A stretch of DNA of 64,000 nucleotides. It comes from Suillus spraguei (Eukaryota; Basidiomycota; Agaricomycetes; Boletales; Suillaceae). The stretch is from the NCBI GenBank assembly GCA_016800925.1, contig JABCPU010000253.1, positions 36,089-100,088 on the forward strand, given 5' to 3'. Under the pieces are notes generated by a model. The model ran no database searches and was not told the DNA's origin. It saw only the letters and a list, made by a program, of their open reading frames with translations. Positions 36,891-48,810 of this stretch are shown piece after piece. The translations under genes were made by a program, and so were the position numbers. Within the stretch, counting starts at the first letter, position 1, and each line of letters starts with the position of its first letter.

Positions 36891-39404
36891 TGAAGTAGCC
36901 AACATGGTGACAACAAAGAACAAACTTTGGCGCGTTTGTCGAAGTGTTGGATTATCAGAGGTCGAGGTACGAGCTCGACACTTATCGGGAATCTTCGGAA
37001 TCGATGGCGCGTCAATGGCGCAATATTACCGGGCGTCGGCAGCATGGTTTTTAGCGTTGACTGGCATATATAAGGAGGTATTTTTCTGTAGGAGTACACT
37101 ATGCGTTTGTCAGCGGGTTCACTGTAAAACCTGAGTTGGTATTACTTCGCAGAACGTGTCCGAGACTTGCGTGCAACTCAACACGAAGGTCAACGCCTTC
37201 CTGGTGTTTCTTCTTATACTTCTCCATGACTTTACGGAATACCAATGTGAATCAGTGATTGAGATATGTAAGACACATACTCGTGGTTTTGGAGGCCGAG
37301 GTAGGCTTATTGAATTATTAGGTAAACAGGAACCATTGAACTTTAGTGCCACTGCTCTACTGCAATATTTGTTCTGCTCGCACCGGATAACGATCACGGT
37401 ACGCCGACATGGCGTTCATTCACAATCTATTCCAAGTCCAGGACTCCGAGCCCGCTTGTTGGTTTCTGCAAGATTTCAGCGAGATGCTACGTAAGGGGTC
37501 GGGAGAGTCACCTTACTGCACTGAACCGAAGAACGTAGTTGTCAGAGAGCTACGTGGAGGACCTTCTAGTGTACCTGAAGTATTCTGCAACTCTGAGATG
37601 TTCAGTCTCTTCTTGAATGAGTTACAGCTGAATGGACGGCAAGAGACGTTGACCAGGGAGATGTGCAGAAACTGACTGGCGCCAGTAACTCTACTGCAAC
37701 CGCCAGTAATCAAGGACCTCGAAAAGAGAACGGTGGACCATTCACCTGCCTCAAAACATGACAACAAGACAGCTATCAGCACCGAAAAGTTTACTCCCCT
37801 GTCAATTACAACTCTCCCAGAAACATGACATTGTTCCCCTCAAGACGCGTCTTGTGGCACTGATCATATTTCTCCCTCCATTGCTTGCTCAGACATAGGG
37901 TCCAAAATTATCATATTCTTCATCTGACAAAGTCCGTTGATTCTCACTGGCGCCTGCTGGGCGAATCATCTATGGCGCCATCATGGAGACATAAAGTTCT
38001 ACATAGGTCTGGCGAAGACAAGAGTTATGACGAAGACAACAAGGCCAATGAATCTGCTGGAAGAGAAGAAAGTGGCAATGAGAATAAAATCACTGGGGCG
38101 CTCTTCACTCCTTCCCAGGTTCCTGTCTTCTTCCCTTCCCATTCCGATCCATCTTACCTCTCTACGTGGATTCTCTACTATTCTTTTCTCAAAGTCTAAG
38201 AAACCTGCTCCCGCATTCAAGGCGGTGCGGCTGAGCCTGAGTACGTGCACAGGTGGGTGGGCAGCACATGTAGGCAAGGGTGAAGCTTGGAGCATTGCCG
38301 CGCTCAGCGAATCTGAATGGGTGAAATGAGTAGAGGGAAATATGAGGGGCAATCACATGACAGGAGAAAAGTCCGGTGGTGACAAATTCAACATCACTCT
38401 TGATGGGGCAAGCATCGAGAGCTTGCGGTTGGCGAAGGGCTTTGGTAGAAAGGCTCCAACTACGAGGCACGCGCGACAGAAGTGTAACTTTCTTTTGAGT
38501 GGTGAGTTTTGCGGCGCAAAGGGTTTGTAACTTTGATTTGGAGAAAAGTCGGGTGTACGTTGACGCCTTTTTACAGAACACTAAACTTGCTCGGAGAGCA
38601 TTTAATTCGTACATGTGGGCATGTGCGACCCATCCTTCGAACGAGAAGCATCTTCCATGTTCGGCAAGTTCACAATATCGGTCATCTGGCAGATCGTTTG
38701 CGCTGCGTGAAGCGCCAGAGACGATCACTGACGGGAGATACAAAACATTCAGCACATCCAAAGGTTGTTGGCTCGGGTCCTGCTAAATCTACAAAGCAGC
38801 ATGGTGTCAGCAACGCAGAGCAACGGATGCAAGATATTGTCTGTGCGTGAGGCTGGCTGTCGAAGAAGGGCGGCAAGATGATTAGCAGTAACAACAAGTT
38901 TCAGATTGCATCAGGTGCTGCCTTGGATCCACTCGTCCACAGCTATCGGTTGTAGGCAGACAGCTGGGCTCAAGTCTAGCTTCTCTTCCATAGCCGAGAC
39001 TAGCGACGCGGTACTGATTAAAAAATATTATTTCACACAGGATGAACGGGTCGTCTGATCTTTCAAGTTGTCGGGTCACGAAAGATAGGTAAATCACATC
39101 TACGGAGGATGGTACCGCGTAAGACCTCCAAGTTTATAGACGAAGGAAGGGTCCTGATCGTTCCGTCTAATCTAATTGAGTGAACTTTTACATTTTAAAT
39201 AAAACACTCTATTCCGAATGTTGGTACAACAGATACCAACCAAATTACCAAGTAAAGATAGATCAGACCCGTGTGCGTGGTTGAATATTACTAGTCATCC
39301 ATGAAAGGTCCGTATTGTGTGAAGTGTCCGTTTCAGGTAAGAAAGCAGCGTGTAGTAAGCGTCAAGCTAAGGAATTAACGACATCAATCTGACACAGGGC
39401 AGTA
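36891..39404. other. Ambiguous 2.5-kb region between NLR copies
   Basis: Several open frames of 90-190 codons overlap on both strands (for example 37409-37675 plus and 38761-38189 minus), but none shows a family motif, a clean start or a consistent splice pattern. It may contain an unrecognised gene or a relic. I could not decide the strand. Confidence 0.3.
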
Positions 39405-42400
39405 TCAGTTTGCGGACATCTGGCAAGGGGATTGGGAAATACATACCTTTGCAAGCTCCTGCCCCTGAGATAAAATAGCAAGGCAAGACCGCAGACCTTT
39501 CAAACACCACTGTCTTTCAAGCCAGGAGAGGAGATGACGGTTCCAGAAAGTCTGGAATTTATGACCGAGTTTATCATCCCATGGATTCCGAGCTCGCAAG
39601 AGATGGTCGGCCCTGTTTTGACAGGCGTACTTGAGAGCATCAGAAGTTGAACAATTTTGTTCCCGCGCTTCGTCCGCAAAGATGGTAAAGGCATTCATGG
39701 CATGTATAATATCTCTGCAATCAGAAATATCTGATGATATAGGGGTGGAATAGTCCTGGCGTGATAACGCCAGGAACATTGGAAACATCAAGAAATCCGG
39801 CAAGTCCTTGAACTGCTGGACAACTTGGAAAGCTGGCAATGACAGCAATTCTGGAATAATGACATACTCGTTCATAGCGTGCAGTGTGCTCAAGAATGCT
39901 CTCATCGTCACCCAGACCGATGCTGCGGGAGTGGACTGCCATGCTTGTCCATGTAGTGTTTGAAGCCAGTCTTGTCCCCGCAAGGTCTGCAACCAGTCTC
40001 GCCCGCGTGGGGTTTGTAACCAGTCCAGCCCTCCCTGGGTCCGTAGCCAGGTGCTCATTTCCAAGCTCTGTAGCCAGTCCAACCCTCCACGAGTCTGCAG
40101 CCAGTCTCGTCCATGTTGGGTCTGTAGCCAGTCTTGTCCGCGCTGGGTCTGTAGCCAGTCCAACCCTCCACGAGTCTGCAGCCAGTCTCGTCCGCGCTGG
40201 GTCTGCAGCCAGTCTCGTCCGCGCTGGGTCTGCAGCCAGTCTCGTCCGCCCTGGGTCTGCAGCCAGTCTTGTCCGCGCTGGGTCTGCAGCCAGTCTTGTC
40301 CGCGCTGGGTCTGCAACCAGTCTCGTCCATGTTGGGTCTGTAGCCAGCATCGTCCGCGCTGGGTCTGCAGCCAGTGTCGTCCGCGCTGGGTCTGCAGCCA
40401 GTCTTGTCCGCGCTGGGATTGCAGCCAGTATTGCCCATTCTGGGTCAGCAGCCAGTGTTTCCCGCGCTTGGTCCGCAACCAGTCTTGTCCGCTGTGAGTT
40501 TCTAGCCAGTCTTGCCCAGGTTGTGTCCCAAGCCAGTCTATCCCGTGCTGGGTGTGCAGCCAGTCTCCCCCTGCTTTTGTATGAAGCCAGTCTCCTCCAT
40601 GCCAGGTCCGCAGCCAGCCTCGTCCACGCTGCGTCTGCAACCAGGCTTTCCCTCCCTTGGTCTGCAACCAGGCCTTTCCTCCCTTGGTCTGCAACCAGGC
40701 TTTCCCTCCCTTGGTCTGCAACCAGTCTTGTCCGCGCTGGGTCTGCAGCCAGTCTTGTCCGCGCTGGGACTGCAGCCAGTCTTGCCCGGGCTGGGTCTGC
40801 AGCCAGTCTTTCCCGGGCTGGATCCGGAGCCACTCTTTTCCAGATTGGGTTTGCAGCCAGTCTTGTCCGCGCTGGGACTGCAGCCAGTCTTGCCCAGGCT
40901 GGGACTGCAGCCAGTCTCGCCCAGGCTGGGTCTGCAGCCAGTCTTGTCCGCGCTGGGTCTGCAGCCAGTCTTTCCCGGGCTGGGTCTCAAGCCACTCTTT
41001 TCCAGACTGGGTTTGCAGCCAGTCTTGCCTATGAGTTTGGAACCAGTCTTGTCCAGGCTGGGTCCGCAGCCAGTCTTGCCCAGGCTGGGTCCCAAGCCAG
41101 TCTTGCCCGCGCTGGGTCTGTAGCCAGTCTTGTCCGCGCTGGGTCTGTAGCCAGTCCTCCCTTCCCTTGGTATGTAGCCACTCTTGCCCGCGCTGAGTCT
41201 GCAGCCACTCTTGCCCGCATGAAGTTTGTAGCCAGGCTTGTCCTTGTGGAGTCTGCAACCATTCTCGCTGGCTCAGAGCCTTCAGCCAGTCTCGTCCACC
41301 TGAAGTTTGCAGCCAAGCTCGTCCACTTTGGGTCTGTAGCCATATTTGCCTGTGTGGTGTCTGCAACCGCTCTCCTTCTCTCTGGGTCTTTGGCCAAGCT
41401 CGTCCGCACGGGGTCTTCAGCCAGGCTCGCCCACGTGGAGTCTTCAACCAGGCTCGGCTGCGCAAGGTCTGCAGCCATTCTCGCCCGCTCTGACTCTGCA
41501 GTCATTCTGCCCCATCCTGGGTCCACAACCACGCTCCCCCACCCGAACTCCGCAACCACTTTCGCCCTGCTTTTGTCCTGAGCCAGTCTCTCCCTGCCTG
41601 AGTCCGCAGCCAATCTTGCCCTCCTGGGATCTGCGGCGACTCTTTCCTTTTTCTTCTTCCTTTTGGATCATTTTTTATCATCTTGTAGGCAGTACATGTT
41701 TCAAATGACATCTGATCTAACCCCAGTGTGCAGTGGATATTGCTAGTCGGTAGCTGGTCAGCACAGCGCACTAAGCTTTGTACCTGAGGATTGGCCTCCC
41801 CGCCTTACCTAGGGTATGATAGAGACTGCCAGTAGTTCCATTCCTTCAGAATGAGGTTCCATAATTCGTTCTGCCGGTCTTGTTCTTGAGTCTGAAGCCA
41901 GCCTTTCCCGCCCTCTCCCCGTAACCAGTCTTTCCCTCCTTGGGTCCGCAGCCAGGCGTGCCCGTCCGGGCTCTCAAGCCAGGATAGTAAGTCTGATCCG
42001 CGATCACCCCGAAGCCATAGTATGCCGATAAGAACTGACAGCGGCTCCGGTGGCTGCACGAGGAAAGATAGCGAGTCTTTTAATCTTAGGGGGTCCTGTG
42101 GTTCCATAGCCTGGCTGTGGTTCTTCAATCCTGAGAGCGCATCGAGAAGGCCCGTGCGTTCTGGAATCTCCTTCATCATCAAGGAGAGAGAGAAATTGGC
42201 GAGTAGGGAATGGGGTGATGGCATATCGTGTACTTGAGGAAGGCCGCAGTTTGAGGGGTCGGAGACATAGTCACGAATGGACGAGTGGTGGATATTGACG
42301 GAGAGACTGGTATCGATAGGAATGTCCACGAAAGATCGTAGCTGTATCAGTGTTTTCTGCACATCTCTGCCTAAACCAGGGCCAAGAAGTGATGAGATTT

Positions 42401-43557
42401 GCGAGATCGGAAAAGGGTCCGCGAGCGCGGCGACAATGGACAAGTGCAGGTATGCCCGCTTGGGGTCAGCACACGTGGAGAGGATACAATCGTATAACTT
42501 GTACACCTCCGTTCCTGGTAGCAACTCAGTTGTTAGCTTGAGCATCAGTTGCAGCCGATCATAGGGATCATTGTCTTCATCGTCAATGATAAATTTCATC
42601 ATCGTAGACGCCACAATGAAACGTCTGCCTGCTCGCCTCGCCAGCTTCGTAAGGTCAACATCTGATGGCTGCGGGAAATCAGGATGACGTCTTTCTAGCA
42701 ATTTGAAGGAATGTCGCAAGAAAGTACAGATGTCGTTGTCAACGTCTGCGCCGTCTAACGAGATGATGGCACTCTCCCCAGAAATTCTCACGGGTATCTC
42801 GCGCACCAACGGGCGTACCTCGTCGTCCTGAAAGATTTCGCTAATATGCAATTCTGAGCGACTCGTGAGTAGAATGTGAGTCACTGGCAGTTTAGGATCA
42901 CGGAGAGCCTGCGCAAGGGAAAGGATGAGATCGGTAAGCTCGGATTCGGATATGCATTCATCAAGAGCATCGACGACAAATGACAGAGGCGGGCACCCGC
43001 GTAATCTGGGTTCGAGTTTCTGGAGAGGTCGAAGAAAGAAAGCTTCCATCTGGTCGCAGAGAGGCGTCTCTGGGTCTAGTAGAGCGGGGTTGTTGCGAAT
43101 GGCTTCGTTCACATCCTTCCGGATGCTTGGAAAATTGGTTGCAAGCTGGTAAACAAGCGTCGCAAAGAAATGGCCAGCTGTGCAGCGTCTTGTGTGCTTG
43201 CGCGAGAAAAAGAACGTCCCCGCTAGCCGCTTTTCGACGTCCGTCTCTTCTGTCACTTTTAGACCTTTCATCCTCTACAGTGAACACAACAGCAGACTTT
43301 CCGACGCCTGCCGTGCCATGCAGTCAAACGAGCTGATTCTTCTCTGGGTCGTCCAGGAATCTGTAGACGTATTTGAGGAGATTTACTCGGGTCCCTTGCA
43401 AACATTTTGGGTGGGGCCGACGTTCAGGGGAGTTATACTGAGCACCCTTGACAGCGACGTCCGACAGCTTTGCCCAAGGCCCTTGGAAGACTGCCAAAGA
43501 GGTCAGAGAGCATGCAAGAGATAAGAGATGGAAGTACTGACATTGATCGTCACTCAT
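39405..43557 (-). pseudogene. NACHT-type NLR with a giant Trp-Leu repeat domain, interrupted
   Basis: STAND/NLR protein of the fungal NACHT class, expected to sense non-self or pathogen cues. From ATG 43557: a short exon (to 43542), an intron, then exon 43481 onward with WAKLSDVAVKGAQYNSPERR and the Walker A block LHGTAGVGKSAVVFTV. Next come FFFSRKHTRRCTAGHFFATL, Walker B-like SFVVDALDEC, sensor-like HILLTSRSE and a winged-helix region, up to about 41806. After about 165 unassigned bases come roughly 60 nine-residue repeats (41640-39925). A conserved C-terminal domain follows (about 160 residues, including NPWDDKL and LLSWLERQWCLKGLRSCL), with the stop at 39405. Lesions: TGA at 43326-43324 just before Walker A, a one-base frameshift near 43275, and TGA at 41504-41502 in place of a repeat Trp. 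It could be a recent pseudogene or carry assembly errors. Confidence 0.85.
39925..41640 (-). repeat. About 60-63 tandem 27-base units encoding a 9-residue Trp-Leu repeat
   Basis: Consensus residues are R-G-Q-D-W-L-Q-T-Q. Trp-Leu at positions 5-6 is nearly invariant. Gly2, Thr/Ser7 and Gln8 are strongly preferred. Positions 1, 3, 4 and 9 vary (Q/R/K/G/L; D/E/A/H/C/Y/G). Counting from about 41467 there are 57 in-frame units, one of them short by a codon, plus about six before the internal TGA and three degenerate units at the end of the preceding NACHT exon (about 41960-41880). Many neighbouring units are nearly identical in DNA, which points to recent unequal exchange. The period is strictly 27 bases. 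Confidence 0.95.
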
Positions 43558-44244
43558 TGACGAAGGTTGTAATATGCGAGATGTGATCAATCGACCGAAA
43601 GTGCTAATTGCGTTCGAGAGTGTGGTCAGAAACCATCCAATGATGGGTATCTGGAGGAACGACGTACGAAGATTTGATATAGAGGGCAGGAGTCGCAAGA
43701 CTTGGGTTGCAGAACGATTGGGTTATCGATTGATGAATAGTGTGAATGTTTCAATCTATGCTATCATTGGAAAGCTCGCTGAATAGTGGTGGAATAGGAC
43801 GAACAGGCGGCTGCAAAGGTTCCTGTATGTATTCTTGCACAGCAGGAGGACGCGAGGTTGCAGTATGTACTGTACCTTATCATTTATGTAAGTTACTAAC
43901 TGCACAGCCAGACAGACGTCGACGTCTTGACAACCAACCACCCAAGAATTATTCGTGTGCTAGATGCAGCATGGTGAACAAGTGAACGTGTTACTGCACT
44001 CGAGGAATTTGCCAAGATCAGTGGTTGGACGATCAGCCGTTTTCCTGACAAATTCCTTGTGCAATGGATGCTATTTGGTGAATAATTTCGCCTGAGAATC
44101 TTCCTGAACCAATCCCAGGAGGACATGAAAGTAAGTAGAGCAAGAAGGAAAGCAAGGCCAAGTGAAAAAATTGCATGATTATCAAATGTCATTACTTTCG
44201 CAAACAACTCTAAGACGGCTTCGAGTCGGGGCGCTACCTGTGGC
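43558..44244. other. Head-to-head region between NLR gene and URA6 unit
   Basis: Upstream of the NLR ATG an in-frame extension (43698-43558, LRLLPSISNLRTSFLQ...) lacks an ATG. It could be translated from a non-AUG codon or belong to an upstream exon. A 116-codon minus-strand frame (44246-43896) has a hydrophobic run but no family match. No other signal was seen. Confidence 0.4.
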
Positions 44245-44430
44245 ATGCGTTATATCGAACCGCCATCAACACGCAAGGGCCCCAATCCTCTTCTCTTTCT
44301 CGGTTTGTCTCTGGCTTCATTCGGCATCTTCTACTACATCGTCAAACGTCGAGAGACAGCTTATCCGGCATCGAAGCAGCCTAGACAACACGACAACCCT
44401 CTTATTCCTCCCCGACACCGAGATCAGTAG
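44245..44430 (+). CDS. Small single-pass membrane protein (61 aa), upstream of URA6
   Basis: ATG at 44245 to TAG at 44430, uninterrupted. The order is MRYIEPPSTRKGPNP, a hydrophobic segment LLFLGLSLASFGIFYYIV (about residues 16-33), basic KRR, and a polar tail. This layout is that of a small inner-membrane or ER tail-anchor-like protein. I recognise no named family. The stop is only 25 bases before the URA6 ATG, with no room for a separate promoter or terminator, so both frames may lie on one mRNA. Confidence 0.55.
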   Translation: MRYIEPPSTRKGPNPLLFLGLSLASFGIFYYIVKRRETAYPASKQPRQHDNPLIPPRHRDQ

Positions 44431-44455
44431 TAACTTCAGACCAAATCAAACCAGC

Positions 44456-45357
<902 letters not shown>

Positions 45358-45981
45358 GTTATACCCAGAATACCTCCTTAGACATCGAAATCCGAACACT
45401 TTTTGTCTGCAACTTCAAGCGTCGTTGGAATATTTCCAGTGCGCTCTCAAGTAAACTCAGGGACCTGATATACCAGTGCCAAGGGCAGAATTCATGCTAA
45501 GTGCACTTGATCCGTTTTACAGCTAGCCGGTTGGTTACATTCTTTTGTGTTCTGGGGTACCACCGGACTCTCGATCACGAAACCGCATGTCACAATCTTT
45601 TCTTTAAAAAACAATAGCAGTTTGTTGTCTTCTCGGGATTTACCGTCTTCCCATCTTGATGCTCCGTTGATGATAATGTTGGAGGAAAACCGTTGGCGCT
45701 GCCTCGTGTGCTTGTTCAATGTTGTACCACCTAGTGGCACACGACGCCAAGCATGACTTGCGCTTGCGTACTCGGGCCCACCTTACAACAGAAGATGCTG
45801 CCAACCAACTCGCGACAAGTAAACTGGGTGCCAACTGACTTTCAAGGGCATGGGAACCGGCAGAACCGCGGAGTCTGCGTCGAGAGCGCGGAATCGGCAG
45901 AAAAATCTGAGCTATCTCTCGCACATTTTTGCAGCAGGCCCACCTCGACTGCAGTGTTCGACACCATTAACCTCCAGTAGA
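45358..45981. other. URA6 3' flank and WD40-TPR promoter
   Basis: A 94-codon minus-strand frame (45924-45640) has no family match and overlaps the likely promoter. No other signal was seen. Confidence 0.4.
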
Positions 45982-48430
45982 ATGGCGCGAGCGGGGCGGC
46001 TCGTTAGTAGTGTCAGACGGCCTAGAAAAAGGAACTCCCTCGTTCGGACGTTCAAAGGCCATGAATCTGCGGTAGTCGCATTGGCAGTCTGCCCCGATGG
46101 ACGACGTATGGTGACGGGTTCGTATGACAAGATGCTTCGTCTATGGGACTTGACAGACGGCGTTTTGTTGAAGATATTGGAAGGGCATAGCAGTAGAGTG
46201 GAGAGTTTAGCAGTATCACGAGATGGCCAATTCATCGCGAGTGGCTGCAGCGATGGAGAGCTGATCATCTGGCACGGATTCACTGGAACTTGTAGCCGAA
46301 CCTTCAACGCTCACTCGACCTCTTTGTTCAGTTTGGACTTTTCTCCAGACGGCACGATACTAGCAACTGGTTCATATAATGAGATGACGAAGTTGTGGAG
46401 GACAGAAGATTGGCAACTTCAAGGATACCCGATCACTTGCTGCGTGGCGCCGTTCACTAAATCAGTTATTTATTACATTCGCTATTCGCCGGACGGCGAA
46501 CATCTTGCCATCGCAACAGAAAATGATATCCAAATATGGAATCCCAGCACAAAGGAATGCATGGCAACTTTTAAGGCTCATGCAGCAATAGAAGGCGCTT
46601 TCAACAGCACACTTCAATGGACGCCGGATGGGAAACGCCTTCTCTCAGCGGGCTCAGACCTTGATCCCAATATATTAGAGTGGGATACACGCACCTGGCA
46701 GCAGATCAGTGATCCCTGGAAGGGTCACACTGTCCAAATCGGAGACATTGCCATTGACACCACTGGCACTCTTGTTGCCTCCTCATCTGATGACAAAGAA
46801 GTTCGCCTTTGGAAGCTTTTGGATCAGCAGACCATTGCCATATTCAAGCACTCGGACAAAGTATTCTGCGTCACCTTCACCCTCGATAGCAAGCACATCC
46901 TCAGTGGAGGTAATGATAATAAGGTCTCAGAGTGGGCAGTACCTCGGGACGCTTTGCGGGGGGATGAACTGGAGCTACAGCAGGTAAGTTCACTTTTATT
47001 TACCTGTCCCCCGCTATTTTATCTTACGTCTTTTGAAAGGCTCGAGATGCTGAACTAAACGTACGTTCCACCCTTGACTCATGCAGCGAAATTTAAGCGT
47101 GTATCGTGAGCGTGCAGATTTTCACCACACACATGGCAGCTCGTGATGCATGCCTCGAGGGGAGACTGGATACTGCTGAGCAGCTCCTCACACAAGATAT
47201 CAATGCTGATCCTAGCAAGCACACCTCTTATGCCAATCGTTCTTTTGTCAGGTCGCGAATGCACAATTCGGAGGCCGCGCTTCGTGATGCGAATCAGGTA
47301 AGATATACTAACCCATGATGACCCTCAAGTAGGCTAACTTTGTTCGTGAATCAGTCCATCGCTATCAAGCCTTCGTTGACAGGCTATATCTCCAAGGGTA
47401 TTGCCCTCTGCAGGGAGTTCCAGCTCCAAGATGCAACTACGGCGTTTGATATTGCGTTTACGTTTACGAAGAAAGATTCATCTTTGAATCACCTACTCTT
47501 TTTGATCAAGGCAGGTCACATCCCTCTTATACAATCTGCACTTTCTTACGGCTTTCAGGTCATTGCGCTATTCAATGCAGGTGAACGTGATCAAGCGATA
47601 CAACGCACCAAGGAGCTATCTTCTACTCCCCATAATGATCCTATACCTTGTCGTATCGTCGAGGTAAACATTATGCCACAATCAGTGCCAGGTTCGGTTA
47701 CTGAAACTATATCTCTGTGCTTCGCACATCAGGCGTATCTGCATGTCGAACTGGGCAGGATTGCTTTGCAGGGTGGCGCACTTTTCGGTTTTGGAATCAT
47801 TCCATCGCCGAAACATATAGCTAACGCTGTCGACCACTTCACTACCGCCGTCAACGCTTGTTCTTTCTTTTTTAGATTACCAATTCATACTAAATACGAG
47901 GTATTTATCGAGGTGCGTTGATACGATTTAACTGAAAATCACTTTCATCCTCAATTCCGTTGGTTGCAGCTCTTCGGGTGGAACCTAGAATCCTTGTGTG
48001 AAACCGCGAATAAGCATCAGTGTCATGCACTCTTGCTGGCTGGCAGACACGGAGAAGCTTTCAAGTCGTTCTATTCCTTGATGGATAAGTGCGATGAATC
48101 TGCAAAAGCCAGGTTACGGACTTGGTTTAGCTGTAAGACCACGATAATGTCACATACGTTACTGTACTTAACTGCTCCCACTCAGCACTGAGTCGACATG
48201 AAGCATGCTCAATTTTTCCGATGCAGTTGGAGCCATCGCCACGAACGGTTGCTTGCTCATTTCACATTCCTCCGCCTGCGGTAGAGCAATCTGGCAGTCT
48301 GATAACGAAATGTTATGAACCTCAAAATTTTGGCGTCTCGCCTTCAGAACGATACCATTGTATTCAACGTTTACGGGCTCGACAAGTCAAGTTGTACATA
48401 CACGAAACAAAGGAACAAGATATATCATAA
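45982..48430 (+). CDS. WD40 repeat protein with TPR-like C-terminal half (about 683 aa)
   Basis: Eight exons: 45982-46983, 47040-47060, 47118-47297, 47355-47510, 47559-47663, 47733-47912, 47970-48132, 48186-48430. Residues about 20-320 make a beta-propeller of roughly seven WD repeats, with blocks such as GHESAVVALAVCPDGRRM, LRLWDL and GHSSRVESLAVSRDG. Residues about 335-600 are helical TPR-like repeats: AARDACLEGRLDTAEQLL, YANRSFVRSRM, KGIALCREFQLQDATTAFD, LFNAGERDQAIQR. Scaffold proteins of this build are multicopy in many agarics; their role is unknown to me. Intron 4 (47511-47558) fits only with a GC donor. Exon 2 is 21 bases. The last exon (about 82 residues) does not look like TPR and may reflect a shifted or truncated C-terminus. 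Confidence 0.85.
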
Positions 48431-48810
48431 TTATGTAAAATGACAGTCCATGATCGCACCAATGATAGTAGAGATCTTATCAAGATCATATGGCTGGCGC
48501 GCGTACTTACATAAATGCACATGGACGTGTCAGTCACGTGTTTATATATAACTCTGGAGACTCGGAGCATCAAGAACAACTTGTGACCTCTGATTTCATC
48601 TCGTCCCGAACTTGACCTATCCAGTCTCCAGCAAGAGATACTCAATGAACTTGTGCAAATTCGGAATTCATGGACTTTCGGTATGTTTCCTACAATCAGT
48701 AATGTACATCGTCCTTCCTATAGACATACTAGTACAAGTCCACATAAATTTTGTATGCATAATGATGATACTAGCAAGAGTCTCAGGTAGGCGCATCCGT
48801 AGTTCAACGT
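48431..48810. other. Convergent 3' region
   Basis: Lies between the ends of the WD40-TPR gene and formate dehydrogenase. No ORF or repeat recognised. Confidence 0.5.

Noticed and set aside
38189..38761. 190-codon minus-strand frame
   Set aside because: Cys/Ser/Leu-rich with no domain, and equally long frames exist on the other strand. Not enough to call a gene.
39721..40833. 370-codon minus-strand frame of A-D-P-A-R-T-R-L repeats
   Set aside because: Alternative frame of the same array. The Trp-Leu frame continues into the conserved C-terminal NLR domain, which this one does not.
39884..41581. 565-codon plus-strand open frame
   Set aside because: It is the antisense reading of the 27-base repeat array, stop-free because of the repeat. 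It has no start context and no NLR domains.
39925..41640. CRISPR-like array
   Set aside because: Units are directly abutting 27-mers with no spacers, and the array is coding in a eukaryotic gene.
45640..45924. 94-codon minus-strand frame
   Set aside because: Lies in the promoter of the WD40-TPR gene, with basic low-complexity composition and no family match.
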